Of a DNA stretch of 43,719 nucleotides, positions 35,462 through 43,428 are shown one piece after another. The notes under the pieces are model-generated. The model was given only the letters and a program-made list of their open reading frames with translations, searched no databases and was not told the origin of the DNA. How positions within the stretch are numbered: position 1 is the first letter of the stretch; each line of letters opens with the position of its first letter. This DNA comes from Sulfurovum sp. (GTDB taxonomy: Bacteria > Campylobacterota > Campylobacteria > Campylobacterales > Sulfurovaceae): assembly GCA_011391015.1 (NCBI GenBank), contig JAABRH010000008.1, forward strand, positions 1 through 43,719. Reading direction: 5' to 3'. The position numbers were made by a program, and so were the translations under genes.

Positions 35462-35493
35462 GTTACCACTTTGTTATAAGCATGTACTATCAT
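35462..35493 (+). promoter_or_regulatory. Phosphate-type box and -10 for the 41-aa gene
   Basis: The plus-strand box GTTACCACTTTGTTAT (35462-35477) is followed after 10 bases by TATCAT (35488-35493). Transcription would start near 35500, about 36 bases before the small gene. It is the only box of the set pointing rightward. Confidence 0.65.
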
Positions 35494-35535
35494 TGCGCTA
35501 TCTTGAAAGAGATAATACAAGAGAAAGGGAAAAAG

Positions 35536-35661
35536 ATGAAACTAAGTAACGTACTTCAAAAAGTAGTCAAAAAAGAAGGAAAACGCTCACTTACTTCTAA
35601 AGTGATTGCCAAACTCAAAGATTCTAAAGAGTTCAGCTACCTTGTCGATACAAGTCGCTAA
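35536..35661 (+). CDS. 41-residue basic small protein
   Basis: The reading frame (MKLSNVLQKVVKKEGKR at its start, ending LVDTSR) is lysine-rich, probably helical and without a signal peptide or membrane helix. I know no family for it. Support for a real gene comes from AAAGGG upstream of the ATG, a phosphate-type box with -10 at the right distance, and a stop that overlaps the convergent ybaB stop by 4 bp with no wasted space. Its function could be as a small regulator or protein partner in Pi starvation, but that is inference. Confidence 0.65.
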   Translation: MKLSNVLQKVVKKEGKRSLTSKVIAKLKDSKEFSYLVDTSR

Positions 35662-35969
35662 GACGCAAAGGGATTCAAGCCACCCATCATGCCCATCGCT
35701 TGGGATTTTTTATTGTCTTCTACCAGTTTAGTCGCTTCATTCATCGCCGAGATAAGCAGTATCTGTAAAGCACTTTTGTCCTCTAGAAGCGAATCATCGA
35801 TGCTTACATCTATCACTTCACCTGCCCCATTAGCCGTTATACTCACGAGACCACCGCCTGCTTTGGCTGTAAACTGTACATTTTTAGCTTGCTCTTGCAT
35901 TTGCTTGGCTTTTTCCTGCATCTGCTCCATCATCTTGCCCATGTTGCCAAGATCTAAGCCTTCAAACAT
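35658..35969 (-). CDS. YbaB/EbfC nucleoid-associated protein
   Basis: This 103-residue dimeric DNA-binding protein has an N-terminal Met/Gln-rich helix (MGKMMEQMQEKAKQMQEQ), a central sheet with AGGGLVSITANGAGEVIDVSID and a C-terminal helix. It is normally beside dnaX-recR, but in Helicobacter, as I recall, it follows panD as here. Its ATG shares a base with the panD stop (TAATG). Confidence 0.92.
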   Translation of the reverse strand: MFEGLDLGNMGKMMEQMQEKAKQMQEQAKNVQFTAKAGGGLVSITANGAGEVIDVSIDDSLLEDKSALQILLISAMNEATKLVEDNKKSQAMGMMGGLNPFAS

Positions 35970-36337
35970 TACTCTAACCCTTCAAAAGCTTCGGCGATGC
36001 CGTTATCATCATCAAGAATGACGATCTTTGGCTTATGGGCGTCTGCCTCAGCTTCAGTCATTTCTGCATACGCGATGATGATAATCTTGTCACCTTTGTG
36101 CACCTTCCTCGCCGCTGCACCGTTGAGACAGATATCTCTTTTACCTGCTTCACCGGGGATGATGTAGGTAGAAAAACGCTCGCCGTTATTGACATTGACG
36201 ATGTCTATCTTTTGACCGACGCGCATCTTGGCAGCATCCAAAAGTTCCTGATCAATCGTTATAGAACCGACATAATTCAGATTGGCATCGGTCACAGTCG
36301 CTCTATGTATTTTAGAATAAAGCATTGTAATATTCAT
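35969..36337 (-). CDS. panD: Aspartate 1-decarboxylase
   Basis: This 122-residue pyruvoyl enzyme makes beta-alanine for pantothenate and CoA. The self-cleavage site is G24-S25 (NYVGSITID), the same numbering as in E. coli, which supports ATG at 36337 (AGGAAG upstream) over the ATG at 36358. Other motifs are [14 protein letters not shown], the catalytic region [15 protein letters not shown] and [19 protein letters not shown]. Confidence 0.95.
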   Translation of the reverse strand: MNITMLYSKIHRATVTDANLNYVGSITIDQELLDAAKMRVGQKIDIVNVNNGERFSTYIIPGEAGKRDICLNGAAARKVHKGDKIIIIAYAEMTEAEADAHKPKIVILDDDNGIAEAFEGLE

Positions 36338-36372
36338 CACTCTTCCTAGTTGTTTCATTCAAAATGGTTGGA

Positions 36373-36378
36373 ATTATA
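36373..36378 (-). promoter_or_regulatory. -10 element for panD-ybaB
   Basis: TATAAT on the minus strand lies about 35 bases before the panD start. Confidence 0.45.
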
Positions 36379-36430
36379 CCAAAATCCACGCTATATATTA
36401 TTATACTCAATTTAAAGGGGAATTGGGAAA

Positions 36431-36450
36431 CTGCACGCCAAAGCGCGCAG
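36431..36450 (-). terminator. Hairpin after the ferredoxin gene
   Basis: A GC-rich 8-bp stem (36431-36438 with 36443-36450, four-base loop, one G-T pair) lies 15 bases past the ferredoxin stop. The following T-run is short, so termination strength is uncertain. Confidence 0.45.
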
Positions 36451-36465
36451 TAAAAGAAGAAGAAC

Positions 36466-36843
36466 TTAACGCGCGATGCTAGCGGGTGCAACAGGCTCAC
36501 CCCAAAGTTCATCAGGGATTACATACTCTTGTACCACATTGCCGCCGATGATGTGCTCTTCAATGATTCTATCTATCTTCTCTTTGGTCAATCCTACATA
36601 CATCGTGTGTCCAGGTTCAACCAGCATCACCGGTCCCTGTCCACAGCGGCTCAAGCAGCCTGTCTGAACAGGTGTTACTGTCCCGATGATACCTTTCATC
36701 ATCAAACTCTGCGCGATGTGTTGAAAGAGTTCTGCCGTCTCTGGTGCGTCTGCTTTGACACAAGATGGTTTTGGCATCCCCGGAGGTGCAGACTGCTGAC
36801 ACTTAAAAATAAAAAACGCTGGTTGGTTTACACTGTTTAGCAT
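36466..36843 (-). CDS. Thioredoxin-like [2Fe-2S] ferredoxin
   Basis: This 125-residue protein has a thioredoxin-like fold with four likely cluster ligands: Cys in FKCQ and in PSCVK near the N-terminus, and both Cys in GCLSRCGQGP. The following VMLVEPGHTMYVGLTKEKIDRI matches the COG3411 / NuoE-like ferredoxin family. The redox partner is unknown. AAAGGAAA precedes the ATG. It lies between panD and murE on the same strand. Confidence 0.88.
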   Translation of the reverse strand: MLNSVNQPAFFIFKCQQSAPPGMPKPSCVKADAPETAELFQHIAQSLMMKGIIGTVTPVQTGCLSRCGQGPVMLVEPGHTMYVGLTKEKIDRIIEEHIIGGNVVQEYVIPDELWGEPVAPASIAR

Positions 36844-36900
36844 AAGGTTTCCTTTAGAAATTAATTAGGAGTATTTTACTCCGATTTACTTAATCAAAGA

Positions 36901-38193
36901 TTAATTCTTTGCTAAAAGTTCACGCACCACTTCTCGGTCATCAAAATGATGTTTGACTCCCTTAATTTCCTGATAATCCTCATCCCCTTTGCCCAGTATC
37001 AGCAACACTTCGTCTTTTTCAAGTGCTTCCAATGCCATTTTGATAGCCAACTTTCTATCGGGTGTTGCGGTGACATTTTCTTTTCCATGCAGTCCAAGCA
37101 AAATCTCTTCAAGTATCATCTCAGGCACTTCATCTCTGGGATTGTCGCTGGTGACATAAATCTTATTGGCATACCGTCCTGCGACGGCTCCCATACGTGG
37201 ACGTTTACCTTTGTCTCTGTTGCCGCCAGCTCCAAAAACAACAGAGATGTCTCTATCTTTCATCGCTTCAAAGACTTGTAGCATCCCATCATCAGTATGT
37301 GCAAAATCCACAATAACCAACGGCTCACGGCTCACGACTTCCATACGACCCGATACACCGGCAAAATAAGGTACCACTTCACATATCTCTTCGATGCTTT
37401 TGTGTGTGAGCATCTGTACAGAACCGATGGCCGCCATCAGATTAAAGAGATTGAACAGACCCACCATAGGCGAATGAAAGGTTGCTTCTCCTTTTAGATG
37501 TTTGATTCCTGCGGTGATGCCGTGAAGCAAAGAAAATGCCTGTACTTTAAAAGTTGCCGGTTCATCCACACCGTAGCTTTGTGCACCTACGGGGTTATAG
37601 GTAATGTGTTTAATGTCATCTTTGTTGAGAAGCTTAGGAGACTCATCTGCAAAGAAGAGACTTTTGACGCGTCTATACTCCTCTACAGTACCATGATAGT
37701 CTAGGTGATCGGATGTTACATTGGTATGTACCTTTAAAGCAAAAGTAAGCCCTTCAATCCGTTTTTGATCAATCGCATGTGAGCTCACTTCCATGATAAA
37801 ATAATTACATCCCAAATCCAAGGTCTGTTTCATATTATGCAGGGTCTCAAAAATAGAAGGCGTGGTCATACTCTTATCTTCAATGCGTCTTTCCTGCGCA
37901 AACAAACCACGCGTGCCTTGCAATGCCGGTTTTTCTCCTAAATCGAGTAAAAAAGAGTAAATAGCGGCAGTCACAGTCGTCTTACCGTTTGTTCCGGTAA
38001 CACCGACCACTCTCATCCTATCAAGTTCCCAAAAAGCAATAAGCGCATCAACACTGATGCCTGCGGGTTTGTTTTCCAACCTGTCATAATAGACAGAGTT
38101 TTGTGATGTTTTTAAAAAAAGAGTCTGTTCATCCAGTTTACTTGTATCATCGGTTAGAAACAGATATCCGTCTTTTTGGAAATCCAGTTTCAC
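36901..38193 (-). CDS. murE: UDP-MurNAc-tripeptide synthetase
   Basis: This 430-residue cytoplasmic ligase adds the third residue of the peptidoglycan stem. The ATP site is GVTGTNGKTT (64-73). The Mur family HTNVTSDHLDYHG and a DNPRDE motif near residue 345, typical of meso-diaminopimelate-adding MurE, are present. It is shorter than E. coli MurE (495), as is usual in this phylum. The start is GTG at 38193, overlapping the stop of the preceding gene by 4 bp. Confidence 0.95.
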   Translation of the reverse strand: MKLDFQKDGYLFLTDDTSKLDEQTLFLKTSQNSVYYDRLENKPAGISVDALIAFWELDRMRVVGVTGTNGKTTVTAAIYSFLLDLGEKPALQGTRGLFAQERRIEDKSMTTPSIFETLHNMKQTLDLGCNYFIMEVSSHAIDQKRIEGLTFALKVHTNVTSDHLDYHGTVEEYRRVKSLFFADESPKLLNKDDIKHITYNPVGAQSYGVDEPATFKVQAFSLLHGITAGIKHLKGEATFHSPMVGLFNLFNLMAAIGSVQMLTHKSIEEICEVVPYFAGVSGRMEVVSREPLVIVDFAHTDDGMLQVFEAMKDRDISVVFGAGGNRDKGKRPRMGAVAGRYANKIYVTSDNPRDEVPEMILEEILLGLHGKENVTATPDRKLAIKMALEALEKDEVLLILGKGDEDYQEIKGVKHHFDDREVVRELLAKN

Positions 38194-38771
38194 TTATGTA
38201 CCCCGCTTACGACATGGTACAGCGCCAAAATCTCTTGATCATTGCCAAATAAACTGACCGAGGCATCCAAATACCCTAATGCCATCTCATCAAAACCCTC
38301 TTGGCTAAGTCGTGTCACGAAATCGATAAATTCATCTTTATTCGTGATCACCACTTTAGTAGAAAACATAATATCTTCAAAAGTCTTTTTGAAGCTGCCT
38401 CTACTCTTTACTGATGCCAAAAAATCACTGTAGCGTATGCCATCGCTGTATTCTACCTGTTCTTCCCATGGGGCTACAAGCAACTCTTGGAGCTTTTGTT
38501 TAGAACTGTCAAGGTTTTCCAAAAAGCCGTCAATGATATCGCTCGCATTCTCTTTCTCATTTTTAATTAGTTGATAATAATCAAATAATGCTTGTGCCTC
38601 TTCTTCGCTTTCCATGCCCAAATCGCTTAAAACTACACCAACTCGTGCTTCATCCAGGCTAGGATAATCCTCTAAAATCAATCCATAACTTCTCAGTGCT
38701 TTGGCAAAATCTCCTTTAAGAAACTCACTTTCAGCTCTTTCTAGTAGCACATCTTGACTTATTTTACCCAT
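38190..38771 (-). CDS. TPR-like protein between nifU-like and murE
   Basis: This 193-residue soluble, acidic protein begins with a TPR-like pair (LLERAESEFLKGDFAKALRSYGLILEDYP, a pattern spanning residues 9-37). It has no catalytic motif. A homologous gene of unknown function occupies the same place between nifU-like and murE in Campylobacter, as I recall, so it is conserved in the phylum. It starts one base after the nifU-like stop and overlaps murE. Confidence 0.75.
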   Translation of the reverse strand: MGKISQDVLLERAESEFLKGDFAKALRSYGLILEDYPSLDEARVGVVLSDLGMESEEEAQALFDYYQLIKNEKENASDIIDGFLENLDSSKQKLQELLVAPWEEQVEYSDGIRYSDFLASVKSRGSFKKTFEDIMFSTKVVITNKDEFIDFVTRLSQEGFDEMALGYLDASVSLFGNDQEILALYHVVSGVHK

Positions 38772-38772
38772 A

Positions 38773-39051
38773 TTACACCAATTGATCTAATTTATCTTCA
38801 AAGCCTGCAGGTACATTTTTCACAATAATCTCTGGATGTATCAATGTCTGCATTTGTCTCTCCACGCCAAACTTAATGGTCGTTCCTGAACTACCGCACC
38901 CCACACAAGCACCTTGAAGCTGAACATAGACTTTTCCGTCACGTATATCTACCAAGGTAATATCGCCTCCATCAAGTTTGATGGAAGGTCTGACTTTCTC
39001 AATCACGCTCATCACTGCGGGTTTTAGTTCTTCATCTGTAAATGGTATCAA
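38773..39051 (-). CDS. NifU C-terminal-domain Fe-S carrier
   Basis: This 92-residue protein is the stand-alone NifU-like (Nfu) domain. The cluster-binding CxxC is in GACVGCGSSGTTIKFG, preceded by RPSIKLDGGDITLVDI. It carries Fe-S clusters to apoproteins. The start is TTG at 39051 with AAGGAG upstream. It heads the nifU-like/TPR/murE unit. Confidence 0.93.
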   Translation of the reverse strand: MIPFTDEELKPAVMSVIEKVRPSIKLDGGDITLVDIRDGKVYVQLQGACVGCGSSGTTIKFGVERQMQTLIHPEIIVKNVPAGFEDKLDQLV

Positions 39052-39097
39052 TGGTTCTCCTTTTTCATGCCAATATCATAGTGTATCTTATTGAAAG

Positions 39098-39103
39098 ATT
39101 ATA
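39098..39103 (-). promoter_or_regulatory. -10 element for nifU-like/murE operon
   Basis: TATAAT on the minus strand, preceded by a T-rich stretch, lies about 47 bases upstream of the TTG start. The box spacing seen in the phosphate genes is absent. Confidence 0.5.
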
Positions 39104-39217
39104 ACAAAATCCTCGTAAAATCTTTGTGTAGTTTTGGTATTTAGATGGTTTATACAGTAAATCAATTGCTTTGTCAATATCTTAATGGAGGTTAAGGAAA
39201 ATTTGGAGGTTTTGTAC

Positions 39218-39234
39218 TCAAGGCAAAGCCTTGA
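39218..39234 (-). terminator. Hairpin after rplQ
   Basis: A 7-bp stem (39218-39224 with 39228-39234, three-base loop) lies about 30 bases past the rplQ stop in the 214-bp gap before the nifU-like gene. No strong T-run follows, so it is only a possible terminator for the ribosomal operon. Confidence 0.4.
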
Positions 39235-39265
39235 AATACTTGAAGTGAATAAAAAGTGTGACGAA

Positions 39266-39616
39266 TTATACCAATTCTATAATCGCCATTGGCGCTGCAT
39301 CACCTTTTCTCAAACGTGTTTTAATAATTCTTGTGTACCCGCCGTTTCTATCTGCATACTTTGGTGCAATTTCAGTGACGAGTCTGTTTGTACACTCTTT
39401 GTGTTGTAACAATGCAAAAATAGCTCTGTGAGAATTCAAATCTCCTGAAGAAGCTTTAGTGATAAGCTTTTCAAAATACGATCTAAGCTCTTTCGCTTTT
39501 GGCAATGTTGTCTCAATTCTACCTTCTGTTGTCAAAGCAATAGACAGGTTTTTTAGAAGCGCTGCTCTATGAGAAGACGTTCTATTTAATTTGCGGTAAC
39601 CATGCTTATGTCTCAT
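39266..39616 (-). CDS. rplQ: Ribosomal protein L17
   Basis: This 116-residue large-subunit protein begins with the typical [17 protein letters not shown] and contains [23 protein letters not shown]. It is the last gene of the alpha operon, 20 bp after rpoA. Confidence 0.97.
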   Translation of the reverse strand: MRHKHGYRKLNRTSSHRAALLKNLSIALTTEGRIETTLPKAKELRSYFEKLITKASSGDLNSHRAIFALLQHKECTNRLVTEIAPKYADRNGGYTRIIKTRLRKGDAAPMAIIELV

Positions 39617-39636
39617 ATTATTCCTTTACGATACAA

Positions 39637-40638
39637 CTATACTTTGAGTTGTTCTATTTTCTTTACAAGATTGATTCTTGTAGTATCTGCAAGTTCAAAA
39701 TCTGGACCAAAACCATGATCAAGAAGACACTCCGTGATCTCATCTAAAGATTTTTTACCAAGATTTTTGATGTTTTTAATTTCATTTTCACTCATGAGTA
39801 CCAATTCGCCAAGATATTTCAATCCTGCTCTGTCCAATGAATTAAATGATCTTGCACTAAGCCCAAGGCTGTCTACTGTTTGCATATAAGGTTTTAATTC
39901 ACCATCATCACTGTTTCTTTTGACCGGTGCAGCTGAGATGTCCAGATCCAATACTGTACTAAAAACAGAGAGTTGTTTATTCATCACCTCTAATGCATTT
40001 GTAAATGCTTCAACCGGACCAATTTGTCCATCCGTTTCAATATCAAAAACAATCTTTTCAAAATTTGGATTGTCTTCTACCAACACATTATCAATTTTAT
40101 AATTTGCTCTTCTTACCGGTGTAAAAAATGCATCAAGTGCGATGCTGTTATTGTCTACTTCATCCCTGAGGTCTTCACTTGGAACATACCCGATGCCCTT
40201 CGCGATAACGACAGTAAAATTCAATACGGCATCCTCATTGAGTGTAGCAAGAGGCAAATCACCGTTAACTACCTCAATCTGATCATTATTAAGATCTTGT
40301 GCCGATACTTCTTTATGTCCAGAAAAACTATACTTTAGTTCAACTCTATCACTTTCGTCTTTGATTTTAAAACGAATATTCTTAAGATTGATAATAAATA
40401 CAGCTACATCTTCATGCATCCCTCTGATATTATCAAACTCGTGTGCAGCACCTTCAATCTTTATAGAAATAGGTGCATAACCAATAGAAGAACCTAAAAT
40501 GAGTCTTCTAAGCGGATGCGCGAGTGTAACAGCATAACCACTTTCAAAAGGGTAAGCAATAATTTCAGCACGGTTTGCGCTAATTTCGTTTACTTCAACC
40601 TCTGTTGGCATAAATGGTGCAACTTTAATTTTTCTCAT
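39637..40638 (-). CDS. rpoA: RNA polymerase alpha subunit
   Basis: This 333-residue subunit nucleates polymerase assembly and contacts activators. The N-terminal dimerisation domain has ANRAEIIAYPFESGYAVTLAHPLRR, and the C-terminal domain has LGLSARSFNSLDRAGLKYLGEL and IKNLGKKSLDEI. The usual R-x-x-x-N-x-L element of the C-terminal domain is present as RSFNSL. The order rpsD-rpoA-rplQ is standard. Confidence 0.98.
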   Translation of the reverse strand: MRKIKVAPFMPTEVEVNEISANRAEIIAYPFESGYAVTLAHPLRRLILGSSIGYAPISIKIEGAAHEFDNIRGMHEDVAVFIINLKNIRFKIKDESDRVELKYSFSGHKEVSAQDLNNDQIEVVNGDLPLATLNEDAVLNFTVVIAKGIGYVPSEDLRDEVDNNSIALDAFFTPVRRANYKIDNVLVEDNPNFEKIVFDIETDGQIGPVEAFTNALEVMNKQLSVFSTVLDLDISAAPVKRNSDDGELKPYMQTVDSLGLSARSFNSLDRAGLKYLGELVLMSENEIKNIKNLGKKSLDEITECLLDHGFGPDFELADTTRINLVKKIEQLKV

Positions 40639-40658
40639 TAACTAGCCTTTACTAACGA

Positions 40659-41285
40659 TTATTTAGAGTATAGCTCAACGATTAGACGTTCTTCAACCGG
40701 AATTGCAATTTCTTCTCTCTCTGGTACTCTTGTAAACAAACCAAAAAGTTTTTCTTTATCGATGTCAACCCATTCTACCATACCCGTTTGGTTAGTAAGT
40801 TCGATTGCTCTTACGATTTGAGGATTCGTTTTACTCTTCTCTCTAATCTCGATTTTTTGACCTGCTTTTACTCTAAATGATGGGATATCTACTCTTTTCC
40901 CGTCCACAAGAATATGTCCGTGATTGACAAATTGTCTAGCAGATGCTCTGGTTGTAGCAAATCCCATTCTGTACACAACGTTATCAAGTCTTTGCTCCAA
41001 AAGTTGTACAAGGATTGAACCTGTATTTCCTTCTTTAGCATTTGCTTCTTTGTAAAGTGCTCTAAACTGTTTTTCACTCACACCGTACATAAATTTAGCT
41101 TTTTGTTTCTCTTGAAGCTGAAGACCGTATTCACTGATCTTTGTTCTTCTTTGTCCATGTTGTCCTGGAGCATACGGTCTTTTTTCCAATGCAGATTTTC
41201 CAGCGAGTCTTCTCTCACCTTTCAACCCAAGATCAACACCAAGTCTTCTTTCTAGTCTTTCAACTGGACCTCTATATCTTGCCAT
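40659..41285 (-). CDS. rpsD: Ribosomal protein S4
   Basis: This 208-residue primary assembly protein of the small subunit shows [15 protein letters not shown], the [16 protein letters not shown] segment and an S4 RNA-binding domain ([21 protein letters not shown]). It lacks the N-terminal zinc cysteines, so it is the zinc-free form. It starts two bases after rpsK. Confidence 0.98.
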   Translation of the reverse strand: MARYRGPVERLERRLGVDLGLKGERRLAGKSALEKRPYAPGQHGQRRTKISEYGLQLQEKQKAKFMYGVSEKQFRALYKEANAKEGNTGSILVQLLEQRLDNVVYRMGFATTRASARQFVNHGHILVDGKRVDIPSFRVKAGQKIEIREKSKTNPQIVRAIELTNQTGMVEWVDIDKEKLFGLFTRVPEREEIAIPVEERLIVELYSK

Positions 41286-41287
41286 TC

Positions 41288-41662
41288 TTATACCCTTCTC
41301 TTCTTAGGTGGTCTACAACCATTGTGTGGAAGTGGTGTAATATCTTTCAATGATGTTACACGGATACCTTCTGTTGCACCGATTGCTTTTACAGCAGTGT
41401 CTCTACCAGAACCAGGACCTTGCACTTTAATGCCTACTTCTTTTACACCATTTTCCATTGCTTTTTTCATCGCATCTGCGACTGCTTCTGTTGCTGCAAA
41501 CGGTGTAGATTTTTTAGAACCTTTAAACCCTAGTGCACCGGCACTGCTCCATGCAATGACATTACCCATCTCATCTGTTACTGTGATTACTGTATTGTTA
41601 AATGTTGCAGCTACGTACACTACACCTTTAGCAATACTTTTTTTTGCTTTTTTCTTAGCCAT
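41288..41662 (-). CDS. rpsK: Ribosomal protein S11
   Basis: This 124-residue protein has [31 protein letters not shown] and the C-terminal [15 protein letters not shown]. The asparagine in PHNG is the usual isoaspartate site in E. coli S11. It follows rpsM by 12 bp. Confidence 0.98.
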   Translation of the reverse strand: MAKKKAKKSIAKGVVYVAATFNNTVITVTDEMGNVIAWSSAGALGFKGSKKSTPFAATEAVADAMKKAMENGVKEVGIKVQGPGSGRDTAVKAIGATEGIRVTSLKDITPLPHNGCRPPKKRRV

Positions 41663-41674
41663 TTACCCTACTCC

Positions 41675-42037
41675 TTATGCTGAACCGACAGTTTTACGTT
41701 TACCTTTACGGGTACGCGCATTTGTCTTTGTACTTTGTCCACGGCAAGGTAAACCTCTTCTGTGTCTAAGACCTCTGTAAGAACCCAAGTCCATCAATGC
41801 TTTGATGTCCAAAGACACTTTTTTTCTCAAATCACCCTCAACCACAACATTGTCTTGAATATCATTACGAATCAATGCCGCTTCTGCATCGCTTAGTTCA
41901 TGTACTCTTTTGTTATAGTCAACACCTGTTCTATCAAGAATATCTCTTGATGTTTTTAGACCGATACCAAAAATGTAAGTAAGTGCATACTCCATTCTTT
42001 TTTTCTGTGGCAAATCAACACCTGCAATACGTGCCAT
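41675..42037 (-). CDS. rpsM: Ribosomal protein S13
   Basis: This 120-residue protein begins [19 protein letters not shown] and ends in the basic tail [20 protein letters not shown] that contacts tRNA. It begins two bases after rpmJ. Confidence 0.98.
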   Translation of the reverse strand: MARIAGVDLPQKKRMEYALTYIFGIGLKTSRDILDRTGVDYNKRVHELSDAEAALIRNDIQDNVVVEGDLRKKVSLDIKALMDLGSYRGLRHRRGLPCRGQSTKTNARTRKGKRKTVGSA

Positions 42038-42039
42038 GT

Positions 42040-42153
42040 TTATCCTTGTCTTTGTTTATGTTTTGGATTTTTGCAAATCACGCGTACTATACCCTTGCGT
42101 TTAATGATTTTGCAATCATCACACATTTTTTTAACTGATGGTCTAACCTTCAT
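42040..42153 (-). CDS. rpmJ: Ribosomal protein L36
   Basis: This 37-residue protein reads [20 protein letters not shown] at its start and has the zinc ligands C11, C14, C27 and H32 (CDDC, ICKNPKH). It is therefore the zinc-binding (C+) form. It is the first gene after the 281-bp gap below infA and has its own promoter there. Confidence 0.96.
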   Translation of the reverse strand: MKVRPSVKKMCDDCKIIKRKGIVRVICKNPKHKQRQG

Positions 42154-42271
42154 GGGTTACTCCTACGATATATTTACACTTTATTTGTTGCGTGGATTGA
42201 TGAATCTAAATCATTCCAACTCTTGAGTAAGCAGTGTTACTTAATCAAAAATTCTTCTCGCAGTTCCTACA

Positions 42272-42298
42272 CCTATAGCTATAGGGACAGGGATTATA
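42272..42298 (-). promoter_or_regulatory. Promoter and palindrome before rpmJ-rpsMKD-rpoA-rplQ
   Basis: TATAAT on the minus strand (42293-42298) is followed at about the expected start of transcription by a perfect 14-base palindrome CCTATAGCTATAGG (42272-42285). The leader to rpmJ would be about 130 bases with no obvious gene in it. The palindrome could be an operator or a leader hairpin. Confidence 0.45.
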
Positions 42299-42360
42299 CT
42301 CAAAGACATATTAAGTTTGACTTATATTCTTACGGTTTTTCTGTTTTTCTATTACAAAAA

Positions 42361-42384
42361 AGAGAAAATAACAGTATTTTCTCT
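42361..42384 (-). terminator. Rho-independent terminator after infA
   Basis: A 10-bp perfect stem (42361-42370 with 42375-42384, loop ACAG) is followed on the minus strand by TTTTTTG. It lies 50 bases after the infA stop, and separates secY-map-infA from the rpmJ operon. Confidence 0.85.
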
Positions 42385-42434
42385 CATCAGATACACAGTT
42401 TCTATCCGTTAAAGAAGTCCTCTTGTGTACATTT

Positions 42435-42653
42435 TTATTTGTATCTAAATGTGATTCTGCCTTTATCAAGACTGTAAGGCGTCAGTTCTACCTTCACAAC
42501 ATCGCCGGGTAGTATCTTGATATAATGCATTCTCATCTTTCCTGCAATATGACACAGTACAATATGTTTATTGTCCAATTCAACTCTAAATGTTGCATTA
42601 GGGAGTGCTTCAACTACTTTGCCGTCAATTTCTATTACATCATCTTTAGCCAT
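42435..42653 (-). CDS. infA: Translation initiation factor IF-1
   Basis: This 72-residue OB-fold protein has [46 protein letters not shown] and [10 protein letters not shown]. It occupies the ribosomal A site during initiation. It follows map by 19 bp. Confidence 0.98.
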   Translation of the reverse strand: MAKDDVIEIDGKVVEALPNATFRVELDNKHIVLCHIAGKMRMHYIKILPGDVVKVELTPYSLDKGRITFRYK

Positions 42654-42672
42654 TGTATTCCTTTATCGATTA

Positions 42673-43428
42673 TTATGCTTGGGTTAAAATGACAGCTCTG
42701 CCATCCACTATTGCTACTTGGTGCTCATAATGCGCTGTTCTGAGTTGATCCTCGCTGATGACAGACCATCTGTCTTCAAGCAATACCGGAGTACCGCTTT
42801 GACGACACACCATTGGCTCTAAACAAAAAACCATTCCGTTTTTAATTTTAGGACCTTGGTTCGTTTTTCCCTCAAGGTAATTTGGGATATTGGGTTCATC
42901 ATGAGGTTTGGTGCCAATACCGTGTCCGCAGTAGTCACGCAAAGGAACAAATCCTGCAGAAACGATATAGTCTTCCAGAATCTTTGACAATTCCTTAAAA
43001 CGCATACCTTCTCTAATCGCCTCAATTGCATGATACAGAGACCCTTTTGCACAGGCTATCAGTGCTTCATCTTCAGGACGGATACTGCCAACTGCCATCG
43101 TGATAGCTGCATCACCAAAATATCCGTCTAATTTGACTCCGATATCCAAGCCAAGCATATCACCTTCAAAAATTACCCTGTCTGTCGGTACCCCATGTAT
43201 ACAGACTTCATTCACAGAAGTACAGACAGATCCTGTAAAACCGTACAGTCCTTTAAAAGAGGGTACTGCCCCTTGTTCACGTATATACGCTTCACCCAAA
43301 GCATCAATTTCACGAAGTGTCATACCTGGTTTAACAATAGTTTGTAGATAGTGAAGTGTTTTGCCTACAATCTCACCGGCTCGTTTGAGCTTGGAGATTT
43401 CATCAGGTTTTCTGATAGCAATAGCCAT
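42673..43428 (-). CDS. map: Methionine aminopeptidase type I
   Basis: This 251-residue metalloprotease removes N-terminal Met. Metal ligands are the Asp residues in LGLDIGVKLDGYFGDAA, His in YCGHGIG, Glu in FCLEPM and the late Glu in the segment AHYEHQVAIVDG. The His of VCIHGVP is the usual catalytic residue. Its ATG shares one base with the secY stop (TAATG). Confidence 0.97.
   Translation of the reverse strand: MAIAIRKPDEISKLKRAGEIVGKTLHYLQTIVKPGMTLREIDALGEAYIREQGAVPSFKGLYGFTGSVCTSVNEVCIHGVPTDRVIFEGDMLGLDIGVKLDGYFGDAAITMAVGSIRPEDEALIACAKGSLYHAIEAIREGMRFKELSKILEDYIVSAGFVPLRDYCGHGIGTKPHDEPNIPNYLEGKTNQGPKIKNGMVFCLEPMVCRQSGTPVLLEDRWSVISEDQLRTAHYEHQVAIVDGRAVILTQA

Noticed and set aside
18197-35493. 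Classical E. coli-type Pho boxes (CTGTCAT repeats)
   Set aside because: CTGTCAT occurs once in the pstS site, but the paired 11-nt CTGTCAT layout is absent. The shared pattern fits the Campylobacter-type GTTTC repeat better.
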